Shown: piece after piece, positions 46,728 through 58,796 of the stretch
How positions within the stretch are numbered: position 1 is the first letter of the stretch
Layout: each line of letters starts with the position of its first letter
Assembly (NCBI GenBank): GCA_902611405.1
Contig: CACLZL010000002.1
Coordinates: 62,001-126,000, forward strand
Direction of reading: 5' to 3'
DNA from: an uncultured Pelagibacteraceae bacterium
Lineage (GTDB): Bacteria; Pseudomonadota; Alphaproteobacteria; Pelagibacterales; Pelagibacteraceae
Length of the DNA: 64,000 bases
The notes under the pieces: generated by a model
Seen by the model: only the letters and a program-made list of their open reading frames with translations
Database searches by the model: none
Told to the model about the DNA's origin: nothing
Position numbers and translations under genes: made by a program

Positions 46728-47249
46728 TTGAATAACACAAAAATAAAAATTGGTGTATTGGGTGGATCGTTTGATCCTGCTCATAAAGGACATTTGGCAA
46801 TTTCCAAGGAAGCAAAAAAAAGATTCAAACTCAAAAAAGTTATTTGGGCAATTACAAAAAAAAATCCATTTAAAATAGAGAGCAAGACATCTGTTACTGA
46901 CAGAATTAAATATTGTAAAAAAGTTATTAGTACAAATTCATTTATTAAAGTTAAATTTTATGAAAAAATTATTAAATCAAATAAAACTATTAATTTAATC
47001 AATCATTTAAAAAAAAATAAAAGCATTGAAATTTATTTTTTAATGGGTGCCGACAACCTTATAAATTTTCATAAATGGCATAAATCTAAATTAATTTCAC
47101 AAAAATGTAACATTCTAGTTTTTGATAGACATGGGTATAAAAAAAATTCTTTAAAATCAAAGACATTTAAGCAACTTAGTAAGGCCAATCTAGAGTTTAT
47201 TGAGTTTAATAAAGTCAACATTTCATCTTCTCAATTAAGAAAAATTTGA
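46728..47249 (+). CDS. nadD: Nicotinate-nucleotide adenylyltransferase
   Basis: The 173-residue enzyme makes deamido-NAD. The nucleotidyltransferase motif is VLGGSFDPAHKGHL at the N-terminus, FLMGADNL lies near residue 106, and the second ATP motif is ISSSQLRK at the very C-terminus. It is somewhat shorter than the usual 190-215 residues because it ends right after that motif. The start codon is TTG (46728), one base after the proA stop; no nearby ATG fits. Confidence 0.91.
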   Translation: MNNTKIKIGVLGGSFDPAHKGHLAISKEAKKRFKLKKVIWAITKKNPFKIESKTSVTDRIKYCKKVISTNSFIKVKFYEKIIKSNKTINLINHLKKNKSIEIYFLMGADNLINFHKWHKSKLISQKCNILVFDRHGYKKNSLKSKTFKQLSKANLEFIEFNKVNISSSQLRKI

Positions 47250-47266
47250 TAATCTAAAAACAATTA

Positions 47267-47617
47267 ATGGACAAAATTTCAGACTTAAAAGAAATTGTAA
47301 TCAACACACTAGATCTCAATAAAGCTCAAGACATTGTAACTATTGATCTTAAAGACAAAAGTTCTATGGCTGATTACATGATCATAGCAAGTGGAACTTC
47401 ATCTAGACATATTCAATCTTTATCAGAACAAGTTTTAGAAAAACTTAAAAATAACGGTATAAAAGACTCAAAAATTGAGGGTAAAGAAAGTGGAGAATGG
47501 AAACTTGTTGATGGGATTGATTTGATTGTTCATATTTTTCACCCAGAAAAAAGAAAGTTTTATGAATTAGAGAAAATTTGGTCAGAGCTAATTCCAAAAG
47601 AAAAAGTGATGATATGA
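47267..47617 (+). CDS. rsfS: Ribosomal silencing factor RsfS
   Basis: The 116-residue RsfS/Iojap protein binds uL14 and blocks subunit joining when nutrients are scarce. Typical segments are IDLKDKSSMADYMIIASGTSSRH, KIEGKESGEWKLVDG and DLIVHIFHPEKRKFYELEKIW. The position after nadD is the conserved bacterial arrangement. Its stop overlaps the ctpA start by four bases. Confidence 0.94.
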   Translation: MDKISDLKEIVINTLDLNKAQDIVTIDLKDKSSMADYMIIASGTSSRHIQSLSEQVLEKLKNNGIKDSKIEGKESGEWKLVDGIDLIVHIFHPEKRKFYELEKIWSELIPKEKVMI

Positions 47618-48753
47618 AAAAAATTAAGTTTTTATTATTAATTTTTTTTTCCGTTTTTTACATAAATAAAACAGTTATTTCAGCTGAAATTGATATTTAT
47701 AAAAAAATTGATCTCTTCGGTGAGGTTCTAGAAAAGATTAATAAAGAATATGTTGATGAGTTCAATCAATCTGAAAGTATGGACTCTGCTATCAATGGAC
47801 TTTTACAATCCTTAGATCCTTATTCATCCTACATGTCCCCTAAAATTTTTGATGAAATGCAAACAGAAACCAGTGGTAAGTTTGGTGGACTAGGAATTGA
47901 AGTTAGCATGGAGGCTGGTGTGGTAAAAGTAATTTCACCAATAGATGATACACCTGCATCCAGAGCTGGATTAAAAGCTGGTGACTATATAGTAAAAATA
48001 AATGATGTTCAGGTTCAAGGAAAATCATTAAGTGAAGCTGTTGATTTAATGAGAGGACCTGTAGGTTCTGGAATAGAGTTAACAGTAAGACGTAGAGGTG
48101 AAAGAAAAGCGTTAACATTTAATATCATAAGAGAAGTTATTCAGGTTCAATCTGTAAAATCTGAAATTATAGATGAAAATATTGGATATATCAGGCTTAC
48201 TTCATTTAACGATAACAGTAGTGATCAAATAGAAAAACAAATTAAAAAACTTAAAAAAAATAAAAACTTAAATTCATTTATTTTAGATTTAAGAAATAAT
48301 CCTGGGGGTCTTTTGTCTCAAGCAATAAAGATATCAGATTTTTTTCTGGAAAATGGAGAGATAGTTTCAACAAAAAGCAGAAAAAAATCTGAAAATAGAA
48401 AATGGTTTGCAAAAAAAGGAGATATTACCGATGGAAAAACACTATTGGTTTTAATTAACTATGGTTCAGCATCTGCATCTGAAATTGTTGCTGGAGCTTT
48501 AAAGGATCACAAAAGAGCAATCATCGTTGGTGAAAATAGCTTTGGTAAAGGTTCTGTTCAATCAATTATTCCTTTAAAAAATCGTGGAGCTATAAGATTA
48601 ACTGTCGCAAAATATTATCTTCCCTCTGGAAAATCTATTTCTGAAGTAGGTGTTAGACCAGATATTGAAGTAAATGAAGAAGGTGATGATTTTAGAATAA
48701 AAACTGACACTGATAATCAACTAAACTACGCTATTAAGTTACTTAACGGATAA
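47614..48753 (+). CDS. ctpA: C-terminal processing peptidase (S41 family)
   Basis: The protein has about 379 residues from the ATG at 47614, which forms a 4-bp ATGA overlap with rsfS and exposes a clean signal peptide (KKIKFLLLIFFSVFYINK, cleavage near ISA/E). A PDZ domain with GIEVSMEAGVVKVISPIDDTPASRAGLKAGD precedes the protease core (stretch named by its ends only). The catalytic Ser/Lys dyad lies in GSASASEIVAGALKD and SFGKGSVQ. It acts in the periplasm on C-termini of envelope proteins. A longer in-frame start at 47578 would destroy the signal peptide context. Confidence 0.93.
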   Translation: MKKIKFLLLIFFSVFYINKTVISAEIDIYKKIDLFGEVLEKINKEYVDEFNQSESMDSAINGLLQSLDPYSSYMSPKIFDEMQTETSGKFGGLGIEVSMEAGVVKVISPIDDTPASRAGLKAGDYIVKINDVQVQGKSLSEAVDLMRGPVGSGIELTVRRRGERKALTFNIIREVIQVQSVKSEIIDENIGYIRLTSFNDNSSDQIEKQIKKLKKNKNLNSFILDLRNNPGGLLSQAIKISDFFLENGEIVSTKSRKKSENRKWFAKKGDITDGKTLLVLINYGSASASEIVAGALKDHKRAIIVGENSFGKGSVQSIIPLKNRGAIRLTVAKYYLPSGKSISEVGVRPDIEVNEEGDDFRIKTDTDNQLNYAIKLLNG

Positions 48754-48754
48754 T

Positions 48755-49228
48755 ATGAATAAAAATTTTAAAGATTTACCACTGAGAAGTGGGGTCGGAA
48801 TTGTGTTATTGAATAAAGAAAATAAAGTATTCGTAGCAAAAAGAATAGATAATCCTAAAAATTTTTGGCAAATGCCTCAGGGTGGTGTTGATGAGGGAGA
48901 GGATAATTTAAAAGCTGCATTTAGAGAACTAGAGGAAGAAACAAGTATCAAAAGCGTAGAACTTATAAAAGAATTAGATGGTACATTAACATATGATTTA
49001 CCTGATAGATTACTAGGTATTATTTGGAAAGGTAGGTACAAAGGTCAGAAGCAAAAATGGTTTTTAATGCGATTTATTGGAAATGATAATGAGATAAATA
49101 TTAATACATCTAATCCAGAATTTTTAGATTGGAAGTGGATTGACTTAGATTTAATTACCGATGTTGTAGTTGATTTTAAACATCATATTTATAAAGAGCT
49201 TAAAGAAAAAGTAAAAAAATTAATTTAG
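48755..49228 (+). CDS. rppH: RNA pyrophosphohydrolase
   Basis: The 157-residue Nudix enzyme removes pyrophosphate from mRNA 5' ends to trigger decay. The RppH-specific WQMPQGGVDEGED precedes the Nudix helix RELEEETSI, where the usual Gly near the end of the box is Ser. GIIWKGRYKGQKQKWFL is typical of RppH. It closes the rightward operon, and its end overlaps the convergent atpC by 9 bp. Confidence 0.92.
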   Translation: MNKNFKDLPLRSGVGIVLLNKENKVFVAKRIDNPKNFWQMPQGGVDEGEDNLKAAFRELEEETSIKSVELIKELDGTLTYDLPDRLLGIIWKGRYKGQKQKWFLMRFIGNDNEININTSNPEFLDWKWIDLDLITDVVVDFKHHIYKELKEKVKKLI

Positions 49229-49611
49229 AGTTTTTAAAACTTCAACTTTTTGGTCTGCTAAATACTTGGATTGATCATTTATATCAGTTTTATTAGCCTC
49301 TTCTTCTGCCTGTTTAAGTAAATCTTGTTGCTTTGATTTATCCATATCAGCAAGATTAAAAATTGTACTTGTTAAAATAGATAGATTGTTATTTTTGAAC
49401 TCAACAATACCATCTTCAACATAGTAATTTTCATCACCTGATTTTGATAAAATCTTAATTATCCCAGGTTTCAAAAAGGAAATAATAGAAATATGATCCT
49501 TCAATATTCCCATCTCTCCTTCAAAAGCAGGTACCACAACTTCTGAAACATCATCTTTTACTAAAAAAGATTTTTCAGGATTTACTATTTCAACTTTAAA
49601 CTCTTCGCTCA

Positions 49612-49612
<1 letters not shown>
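49220..49612 (-). CDS. atpC: ATP synthase F1 epsilon subunit
   Basis: The 130-residue subunit has the beta-sandwich segment VEIVNPEKSFLVKDDVSEVVVPAFEGEMGIL (named by its ends) with the conserved P.FEGE.G.L.DH pattern, followed by a C-terminal helix-turn-helix region. It couples gamma rotation to regulation of ATPase activity. Its ATG overlaps the atpD stop by one base. Confidence 0.93.
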
Positions 49613-51905
<2,293 letters not shown>

Positions 51906-51911
51906 AAATTA

Positions 51912-53447
51912 TTAAGATTTAAAATTTCCTTTTAATTGAGTGATTACCTCAACAAGTAATTTTTCTTTATCTTCCTCAAGTTTTCCTGAAGTTAAAATTG
52001 ACTCGATAATTTCAGGCTTATCTGATTTACATTTTTCAATAATCTTGCTCTCAAATTCTGCAACATCTTTTAGATCAATATCGTCCAGATAACCTTTAAC
52101 CCCGCAAAATACTGAAATAACTTGTTCTGCAACAGTCATAGGTGAATATTGTTTTTGTTTTAAAAGTTCAGTCAGTTTAGATCCTCTATTTAAAAGTTGC
52201 TGAGTAGATGCATCTAAATCAGATCCAAATTGAGCAAAAGCTGCCATTTCTCTATATTGTGCTAACTCTAGTTTCATTGAACCAGAAACTTTTTTCATCG
52301 CTTTAGTTTGAGCTGATGAACCAACCCTAGATACTGATAAACCTACGTTAATTGCAGGTCTTATACCTTGGTTAAATAGTTCTGTTTCAAGGAAAATTTG
52401 TCCGTCTGTAATTGAAATAACGTTAGTTGGAATGAACGCGGATACGTCTCCACCTTGTGTTTCAATAATTGGCAGTGCAGTAAGTGATCCACCACCATGT
52501 TCGTCACTTAATTTAGCTGCTCTTTCAAGTAATCTACTATGAAGATAAAATACATCTCCAGGATAAGCCTCACGTCCCGGGGGTCTTCTTAATAGCAATG
52601 ACATTTGTCTATAAGCAACTGCTTGTTTAGACAAATCATCATAAATTATTAACGCATGCATTCCGTTATCTCTAAAATACTCACCCATAGCACAACCTGT
52701 GTATGGTGCTAAGAATTGTAAAGGAGCAGAATCAGATGCAGTAGCAGCAACAATTGTTGTGTACTCCATAGCTCCAGCTTCTTCTAATGTTTTTTGAATT
52801 TGTCTTACTGTTGATCTTTTTTGTCCAACTGCAACGTATATACAATACAGTTTTTGTTTTTCATCACCAGATTCATTGATTTTTTTTTGATTAATAATTG
52901 CATCTACTGCAACTGCTGTTTTACCAGTTTGTCTATCACCAATAATTAATTCCCTTTGACCTCTTCCAATCGGAACTAGACTATCAATTGATTTAAGCCC
53001 AGTTTGCATTGGTTCACTAACTGATTGACGCGGAATAATACCAGGTGCTTTAACTTCAACCCTACTTTTTTTAATTCCTTTATCTAATGGTCCTTTTCCA
53101 TCAATAGGATTTCCTAAACCATCAACTACTCTTCCTAATAATTCTTTTCCAACTGGAGTATCAACAATATTACCAGTTCTTTTTACTACATCCCCTTCTT
53201 TAACATTTCTGTCATCACCAAAAATTACAACACCAACGTTTTCACTTTCTAAGTTTAAAGCCATACCTTTTGAACCATCTGCAAACTCTACCATTTCACC
53301 AGCTTGAACATTATCCAAACCATAAATCCTGGCAATACCATCTCCAACTGATAAAACTTGACCAACTTCTGTGACTTCTGCTTTATCACCAAAATTTTTA
53401 ATTTGTTCTTTTAATATTTTCGTAACTTCTGAAGGATTTATTTCCAT
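51912..53447 (-). CDS. atpA: ATP synthase F1 alpha subunit
   Basis: The 511-residue non-catalytic nucleotide-binding subunit has the P-loop [15 protein letters not shown] near residue 170, the [16 protein letters not shown] stretch, and [17 protein letters not shown] with the arginine finger that completes the catalytic site of beta. It directly abuts atpH. Length is normal. Confidence 0.98.
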   Translation of the reverse strand: MEINPSEVTKILKEQIKNFGDKAEVTEVGQVLSVGDGIARIYGLDNVQAGEMVEFADGSKGMALNLESENVGVVIFGDDRNVKEGDVVKRTGNIVDTPVGKELLGRVVDGLGNPIDGKGPLDKGIKKSRVEVKAPGIIPRQSVSEPMQTGLKSIDSLVPIGRGQRELIIGDRQTGKTAVAVDAIINQKKINESGDEKQKLYCIYVAVGQKRSTVRQIQKTLEEAGAMEYTTIVAATASDSAPLQFLAPYTGCAMGEYFRDNGMHALIIYDDLSKQAVAYRQMSLLLRRPPGREAYPGDVFYLHSRLLERAAKLSDEHGGGSLTALPIIETQGGDVSAFIPTNVISITDGQIFLETELFNQGIRPAINVGLSVSRVGSSAQTKAMKKVSGSMKLELAQYREMAAFAQFGSDLDASTQQLLNRGSKLTELLKQKQYSPMTVAEQVISVFCGVKGYLDDIDLKDVAEFESKIIEKCKSDKPEIIESILTSGKLEEDKEKLLVEVITQLKGNFKS

Positions 53448-54005
53448 TTATGCCTCTATCATTCTATTTTCGATTTGTTGTAATTTATTTTTAATTGAGT
53501 TATCGACCATAGTACTTCCTACTTGTACTACCAAACCTCCTATTAAACTTTCATCATGTTTGTAGTTTAATTTTATTTTTGAGCTAAAATTTTTTGTTAA
53601 CTCCTCTGTAATTTTTGCAATTTCTTCATTAGATAATTGTTTTGCTGATTTTAATTCTGCCTTAAGTTCACCTCTTTTTCTTGAGCAAATTTCAATAAAG
53701 CTTTTAAGGATACGTTCAATAAAAAAGAAACGTCTTTTTTGAATTAAGAAACTTAAAAAATTTTTAAATAAAGACTCAAATTTATTATTTTCAGAGATTG
53801 TGTTGATTACTTTTAATAAATCTTCTTGGCTTGTAGTTGGATCTTTAATCAAATTAGAAAAATCTTCACTTTGATCAATTAAATTAAGAATAGATGAAGA
53901 CTGATCTTCGATCTGACTCAAAAGATTGTTTTCCTCTGAAAGTTCAAAAAGCGCAAGAGAGTACCTTTCAGCTGAAGTTATTGAAAATCCGGTGTCTTTA
54001 CTCAA
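53448..54005 (-). CDS. atpH: ATP synthase F1 delta subunit
   Basis: The 185-residue stator subunit has an N-terminal helical domain (AERYSLALFELSEE) and the C-terminal consensus LIGGLVVQVGSTMVDNSIKNKL typical of delta/OSCP (named by motif). The start codon is TTG (54003-54005 on the minus strand), preceded by GAGGAA six bases upstream; no nearby ATG exists. It is the first gene of the F1 operon, with a likely promoter in the 108-bp spacer to priA. Confidence 0.92.
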   Translation of the reverse strand: MSKDTGFSITSAERYSLALFELSEENNLLSQIEDQSSSILNLIDQSEDFSNLIKDPTTSQEDLLKVINTISENNKFESLFKNFLSFLIQKRRFFFIERILKSFIEICSRKRGELKAELKSAKQLSNEEIAKITEELTKNFSSKIKLNYKHDESLIGGLVVQVGSTMVDNSIKNKLQQIENRMIEA

Positions 54006-54049
54006 CTTGGTTCCTCTATAATGTTGATGATTATTTAAAAATCACGCCC

Positions 54050-54078
54050 TGAATAGCATATGACCCTTATGTCTTCAA
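54050..54078 (-). promoter_or_regulatory. Candidate promoter of the atp operon
   Basis: On the minus strand TTGAAG (54073-54078) and TATTCA (54050-54055) are spaced by 17 bp, about 45 bp upstream of atpH. The match is only moderate, but this gap is the only place for an operon promoter outside coding sequence. Confidence 0.4.
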
Positions 54079-54090
54079 GTAGCGGATTCC

Positions 54091-54110
54091 TAAAAAAGGC
54101 CTCTTTTTTA
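54091..54110 (-). terminator. Weak hairpin between priA and atpH
   Basis: TAAAAAAG (54091-54098) and CTTTTTTA (54103-54110) can pair with a 4-base loop. On the minus strand it lies just after the priA stop and ends in a T-run, so it could be a priA terminator. It has a single GC pair and is only tentative. Confidence 0.35.
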
Positions 54111-54113
54111 AGG

Positions 54114-56069
54114 TTAATTGAAGTTAATTGGGTCAACATCAACTGAAAGTTTTATTCCGGAAGAAAATTTATATTTTGGAATAATTTTGGCAAGAGAGCT
54201 TTGTAGTTTCATAGATTTTAAGCCTCTAATTAAAAATCTAATTCTAAATTTTCTCTTTAATCTAAATAGTGGAGCATTCACTGGCCCTAATATTTTCCCT
54301 TGAATTTTATTTTCAATAAAATTTTTAAAATTAATAGCTTCTTTTTCTAATTTAATTTCATTGTCTCCAGTTAAGATTAAAGAAATAAATCTTTGAAATG
54401 GTGGTAGTTTATTTTTTTTCCTTATCTCAAGTTCTCTTTCTAAAAAAATATCTGGATTTTTACATGTAATTTCTGAAATCATCTTAGTATTATTTTCATA
54501 GGTTTGAAAATATACGGTTGCTGGTTTTCCGGTTCTTCCTGCACGTCCTGAAAGTTGATGATAAAGCTGCAAATTTTTTTCAGCACCTCTTAAATCATGT
54601 CCTTGAGATGAAAGATCGATATCAACAACTACAATGCAATTTAAGCTTGGAAAATGAAAACCTTTTGAAATTAATTGGGTTCCAACTAAAATATGTGTTT
54701 CGTTATTTATAATTTTATCTATTTTTTCTTTAGAATCTTTTTTACTCATTGTGTCACTTGAAAAAATCTCTATTTTTTTTCCAGGAAATTTTCTTTTTAC
54801 CTCTTCTGAAATTCTCTCAACACCAGGACCACTAAAAATAAATTCACAATTACCTTCTTTTGTACAATTTCGTTTAAGATCAGATTTGTATCCACAGTAA
54901 TGGCATAACAAGTTATTTTTATTTTTATGATAAACTAGATTGATACTACAATTTGGACATGTAAAACTTGTAAAACACTTATTACATAAAACATTTGGAG
55001 AAAAACCTCTTCTATTTAAAAAAAATAAAACTTGATCTTTTTTTTCCAAATGTAAATTAACTTTTTTAATAATTTTATTTGATAGCCATGATTGTTTTTC
55101 AAGTTTTGTATTATTTAAATTAATAATTTCATAATTAGGTAATGCTGCGTTTCGATATCTTTCATTTAATCTAGAAACCTCATATTTACCTTTTTTAATA
55201 TTTTCAAAAGTTTCTATAGAAGGAACAGCAGTAATCAAATTGATTGGAATATTTTCAAAGGATGCTCTAGAAATTGCCATATCACGAGCATTGTAGGTTA
55301 TACCTTCATCTTGTTTAAATGATTGATCATGTTCCTCATCAACAATTATCATTCCTAATTTTTTAAATGGTAAAAATAATGAAGACCTTGCACCAATAAT
55401 TATTTTTATTTTACCGTTAGAAACACCACTCCAAATTAATTCTTTCTTTTTTTTTGAAATACCCGAATGCCAAACTGCAGGTTTAAAACCAAAATATTCT
55501 AAAAATTTTTGTTCAAACTGACTAGTTAGACCTATTTCTGGTAATAAAATTAATCCTTGAAAACCCTTCTCTATCAGTGGTTTTAACGCTTCAAAATAAA
55601 CTAAAGTTTTACCTGATCCAGTAGTACCTTGCAAAACATGAACCCTAAATTTTTTATTTGAAATATTCATTTTTTTTAGAGAATTATTTTGATCATTAGA
55701 TAGCTTGATTAAGTTTTGTTTAATTTTGCTATCAAATATTTGATAAAGTTGAGTTTCTTTGTTCTCTACCGCATTACTACTTAAAAGTACTAACTTTAGT
55801 GCCATACCTTTTGGGATAAGATTGTATTCTGCAAACCAATTTAAAAAATTTATTGTATTTTTTTTTAATGGAGTAACGTCTAATTTCTTGATTACATTTT
55901 TAGTCTTAAAATTTTTATTGTTATTTTTTTCAAATTCGTCCCAAACGACACCAGTAATTTTTGATTTTCCAAAAGGTACCATTACATAATCACCAACTTT
56001 AAGATTTAAACTACTTTCATAAGTAAATGGATGATTAAAAATATTTGGTACAAGAATCGGATATTTCAT
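54114..56069 (-). CDS. priA: Primosomal replication helicase PriA
   Basis: The 651-residue helicase restarts stalled replication forks. The N-terminal 3'-DNA-binding domain is followed by Walker A TTGSGKTLVYFEAL near residue 150, the DEEH box in IIVDEEHDQSFKQDE, GARSSLFLPF, and C-terminal helicase motifs (LVGTQLISKGFHFP, HQLSGRAGRTGK). The zinc region has CNKC, CPNC, CHYC and a last pair CTKEGNC, which is Cx5C instead of the usual CxxC. It is slightly shorter than the Escherichia coli protein (732). Upstream lies the lpdA 3' end, 22 bp away. Confidence 0.95.
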   Translation of the reverse strand: MKYPILVPNIFNHPFTYESSLNLKVGDYVMVPFGKSKITGVVWDEFEKNNNKNFKTKNVIKKLDVTPLKKNTINFLNWFAEYNLIPKGMALKLVLLSSNAVENKETQLYQIFDSKIKQNLIKLSNDQNNSLKKMNISNKKFRVHVLQGTTGSGKTLVYFEALKPLIEKGFQGLILLPEIGLTSQFEQKFLEYFGFKPAVWHSGISKKKKELIWSGVSNGKIKIIIGARSSLFLPFKKLGMIIVDEEHDQSFKQDEGITYNARDMAISRASFENIPINLITAVPSIETFENIKKGKYEVSRLNERYRNAALPNYEIINLNNTKLEKQSWLSNKIIKKVNLHLEKKDQVLFFLNRRGFSPNVLCNKCFTSFTCPNCSINLVYHKNKNNLLCHYCGYKSDLKRNCTKEGNCEFIFSGPGVERISEEVKRKFPGKKIEIFSSDTMSKKDSKEKIDKIINNETHILVGTQLISKGFHFPSLNCIVVVDIDLSSQGHDLRGAEKNLQLYHQLSGRAGRTGKPATVYFQTYENNTKMISEITCKNPDIFLERELEIRKKNKLPPFQRFISLILTGDNEIKLEKEAINFKNFIENKIQGKILGPVNAPLFRLKRKFRIRFLIRGLKSMKLQSSLAKIIPKYKFSSGIKLSVDVDPINFN

Positions 56070-56091
56070 ATTTTTATAATATGAAAAAAAA

Positions 56092-57492
56092 TTAAGAGTG
56101 TATTGCTCTTTTATCTACTGATAATGCGGCTTCTTTAACCGCTTCAGAAAACGTTGGATGGGCATGACAAGTTCGGGCGATATCTTCTGAACTTGCACCA
56201 AATTCCATTGCAACACCGATCTCTGCAATTAATTCTCCTGCATGAGGTCCAATTATATGTGCACCTAATACTTTATCTGTTTGCTCATCAGCTAAAATTT
56301 TAACAAAACCTTCTGCATCATCTATGGCCTTAGCTCTTGAATTAGCCATAAACGAAAATTTCCCTACTTTATATTTTTTATTTAATTCTTTTAATTGTTC
56401 CTCAGTTTTACCGATTGATGCTACTTCTGGTGTTGTATAAACTACTCCTGGGATTGTATCGTAATTTACATGTCCAGATTGACCAACTATGTTTTCTGCA
56501 ACTGCTATACCTTCGTCCTCTGCTTTATGTGCAAGCATTGGACCAACAATTACATCGCCTATTGCATAAATATTTTCAACGTTAGTCTTAAAAAATTTAT
56601 CAGTTTTAATTCTATTTTTTTCATCAAGATCTACTCCTACAGACTCTAAATTTAAACCATCTGTATTAGGTTTTCTCCCAACAGAAATCAAAACAATATC
56701 ACACTCAAAATTATTTTTATTACCATCTTTATCTACTGTTGAAACCATTACACCTGCTGCATTTTTTTTAATTGTTTCAACTTTATTTTGCATATTGAAT
56801 TTAATTCCCTGTTTTTTTAAAATTTTCATAAATTCTGAAGAGATTTCTTTATCCATTCCAGGTGTAATATGATCTAAAAATTCAACAACTTGCACCTCTG
56901 CTCCAAGTCTTGACCATACAGATCCCATCTCCAATCCTATATAGCCTCCTCCTACAACTACCATTTTCTGTGGTACCTTTTCTAATTTTAAAGCACCTGT
57001 TGATGAAACAATTGTTTTCTCATCTATTTCTATTCCTGGTAACGAAACTGGAACTGACCCTGTTGCAATAACTGTTTTTTCTGTTTGGATTATAGTCTTT
57101 TTATTTTTATCATCTTTTATTAAAATTTCATTTTTAGATTTAAAACTTCCGTGTCCTTTGAAGTAAGTAACTTTGTTTTTTTTCAAAAGAAATTCAACAC
57201 CTTTTGTAAGAACTGTCACAGCTTTATCTTTGCTTTTCATCATTTTGTCTAAATTTAATTTTACTTCACCAACTTCAATACCTTTTTTTTCTAAGCTTTT
57301 TACTTTGTGAAATTCTTCGGACAGATTAAGTAAGCTTTTTGATGGGATACAGCCAATATTTAAACAAGTACCTCCCAAAGAACCTCTAGATTCTATACAT
57401 GCAGTTTTTAATCCTAATTGTGCAAGTCTGATTGCGCACACATAACCACCAGGTCCACCTCCAATAACTACAGCTTGAAATTTTTCTGACAT
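56092..57492 (-). CDS. lpdA: Dihydrolipoyl dehydrogenase (E3)
   Basis: The 466-residue flavoprotein reoxidises dihydrolipoamide. It has the FAD motif VIGGGPGGYVCAIRLAQLG, the redox disulfide GGTCLNIGCIPSKSLL (near residues 41-56), an NAD motif VVGGGYIGLEMGS, and the C-terminal HAHPTFSEAVKEAA with the active-site His-Glu. It is the last gene of the sucAB operon, one base after sucB, so it serves the 2-oxoglutarate dehydrogenase complex and possibly others. Confidence 0.96.
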   Translation of the reverse strand: MSEKFQAVVIGGGPGGYVCAIRLAQLGLKTACIESRGSLGGTCLNIGCIPSKSLLNLSEEFHKVKSLEKKGIEVGEVKLNLDKMMKSKDKAVTVLTKGVEFLLKKNKVTYFKGHGSFKSKNEILIKDDKNKKTIIQTEKTVIATGSVPVSLPGIEIDEKTIVSSTGALKLEKVPQKMVVVGGGYIGLEMGSVWSRLGAEVQVVEFLDHITPGMDKEISSEFMKILKKQGIKFNMQNKVETIKKNAAGVMVSTVDKDGNKNNFECDIVLISVGRKPNTDGLNLESVGVDLDEKNRIKTDKFFKTNVENIYAIGDVIVGPMLAHKAEDEGIAVAENIVGQSGHVNYDTIPGVVYTTPEVASIGKTEEQLKELNKKYKVGKFSFMANSRAKAIDDAEGFVKILADEQTDKVLGAHIIGPHAGELIAEIGVAMEFGASSEDIARTCHAHPTFSEAVKEAALSVDKRAIHS

Positions 57493-58791
57493 TTAAATAT
57501 CTAAAAACAACCTTCTAGGGTCTTCTAAGTTTTCTTTAATCATTTTAAGGAAAGATACAGATTCTTTTCCATCAATAATTCTGTGATCGTATGATAATGC
57601 TAAATACATAATTGGTCTTATTTTGATTTCACCATCTATAACAACAGGTCTTTCTACTATATTATGCATACCTAACACTCCTGATTGAGGTAAATTTAGT
57701 ATTGGAGTTGAAAGCATAGACCCATACACACCTCCATTACTTATTGTAAATGTTCCTCCCTGAAGATCTTCAATAGTTAACTTTCCATCTCTAGCTTTTT
57801 CTGAAATTTCTTTAATATTTTTTTCTATATCAGCAAAAGATAATTCATCTGCATTTCTTAAAACTGGAACAACTAAGCCTTTATCTGTTCCTACAGCAAA
57901 ACTAATATTGTAATAGTTTTTATATATTATCTCATCACCATCGATTTCGGCATTCACAGCAGGGAAATTTTTTAAAGCAACTACACATGCTTTTACAAAG
58001 AAAGACATAAATCCTAATTTTATTCCATAACGAGATTGAAAATCCTCTTGATTTTCTTTCCTCATTTCCATTACACTACTCATATCAATCTCGTTAAATG
58101 TTGTTAAAAGGGCGGCATTCTCTTGAGCTTGCTTTAATCTTTTTGCAATAGTTTGTCTTAACCTAGTCATTTTAATTCGTTCTTCTTCACCGTATTGAAT
58201 TTTTCTCTCTGATGGTTTTGGATTTGCTCCCATTAAACTTATTAAATCTCCTTTTAAAACTCTTCCATCTTTTCCCGAACCTTGAATTGAATTAATATCA
58301 ATATTATTTTCAACAACGATTTTTCTTACAGCAGGAGACAAAGTTGGGTTAACATCTCTTATTGGAGCAACATCTGGTTTAACTTCCTCAGTTAAAACCA
58401 ATGGTTCTTCATTGGATTTTTTGATTTCTTTTTCTTCAAAAATTTTTGGCTCTTTTTTACTGGCGTCTAATTTTATTACATTGCTTTCTTTAATAATAAT
58501 TTTATCTTTCTTGATGTCCTCTCTCTTAAAAGGTTGGTTTTTTGCTACTCCACCTTCTTCAGATACAGAACCTAATAATGCTCCTACTTCAACTACTGAA
58601 CCATCTTTTGAATTTATCTCAATTAATACTCCAGAAATTGGAGATGGAACCTCTAAATTTACTTTATCTGTCTCAAGTTCAACAATTGGCTCATCTACTT
58701 CAACTGTATCACCTGGACTTTTAAGCCATTTTGCAACAGTTGCTTCTGTTATACTTTCGCCAAGAACTGGAACTACTATTTTTTCACTCAT
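57493..58791 (-). CDS. sucB: Dihydrolipoamide succinyltransferase (E2)
   Basis: The 432-residue core subunit has one lipoyl domain with the lipoyl-lysine in [11 protein letters not shown] (near residue 43) and a charged linker to about 130. An E3/E1-binding domain follows ([31 protein letters not shown]), and the catalytic domain carries [16 protein letters not shown] near the C-terminus. The [13 protein letters not shown] segment is typical of succinyl- rather than acetyl-transferases. It lies between sucA and lpdA. Confidence 0.96.
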   Translation of the reverse strand: MSEKIVVPVLGESITEATVAKWLKSPGDTVEVDEPIVELETDKVNLEVPSPISGVLIEINSKDGSVVEVGALLGSVSEEGGVAKNQPFKREDIKKDKIIIKESNVIKLDASKKEPKIFEEKEIKKSNEEPLVLTEEVKPDVAPIRDVNPTLSPAVRKIVVENNIDINSIQGSGKDGRVLKGDLISLMGANPKPSERKIQYGEEERIKMTRLRQTIAKRLKQAQENAALLTTFNEIDMSSVMEMRKENQEDFQSRYGIKLGFMSFFVKACVVALKNFPAVNAEIDGDEIIYKNYYNISFAVGTDKGLVVPVLRNADELSFADIEKNIKEISEKARDGKLTIEDLQGGTFTISNGGVYGSMLSTPILNLPQSGVLGMHNIVERPVVIDGEIKIRPIMYLALSYDHRIIDGKESVSFLKMIKENLEDPRRLFLDI

Positions 58792-58796
58792 TATAA

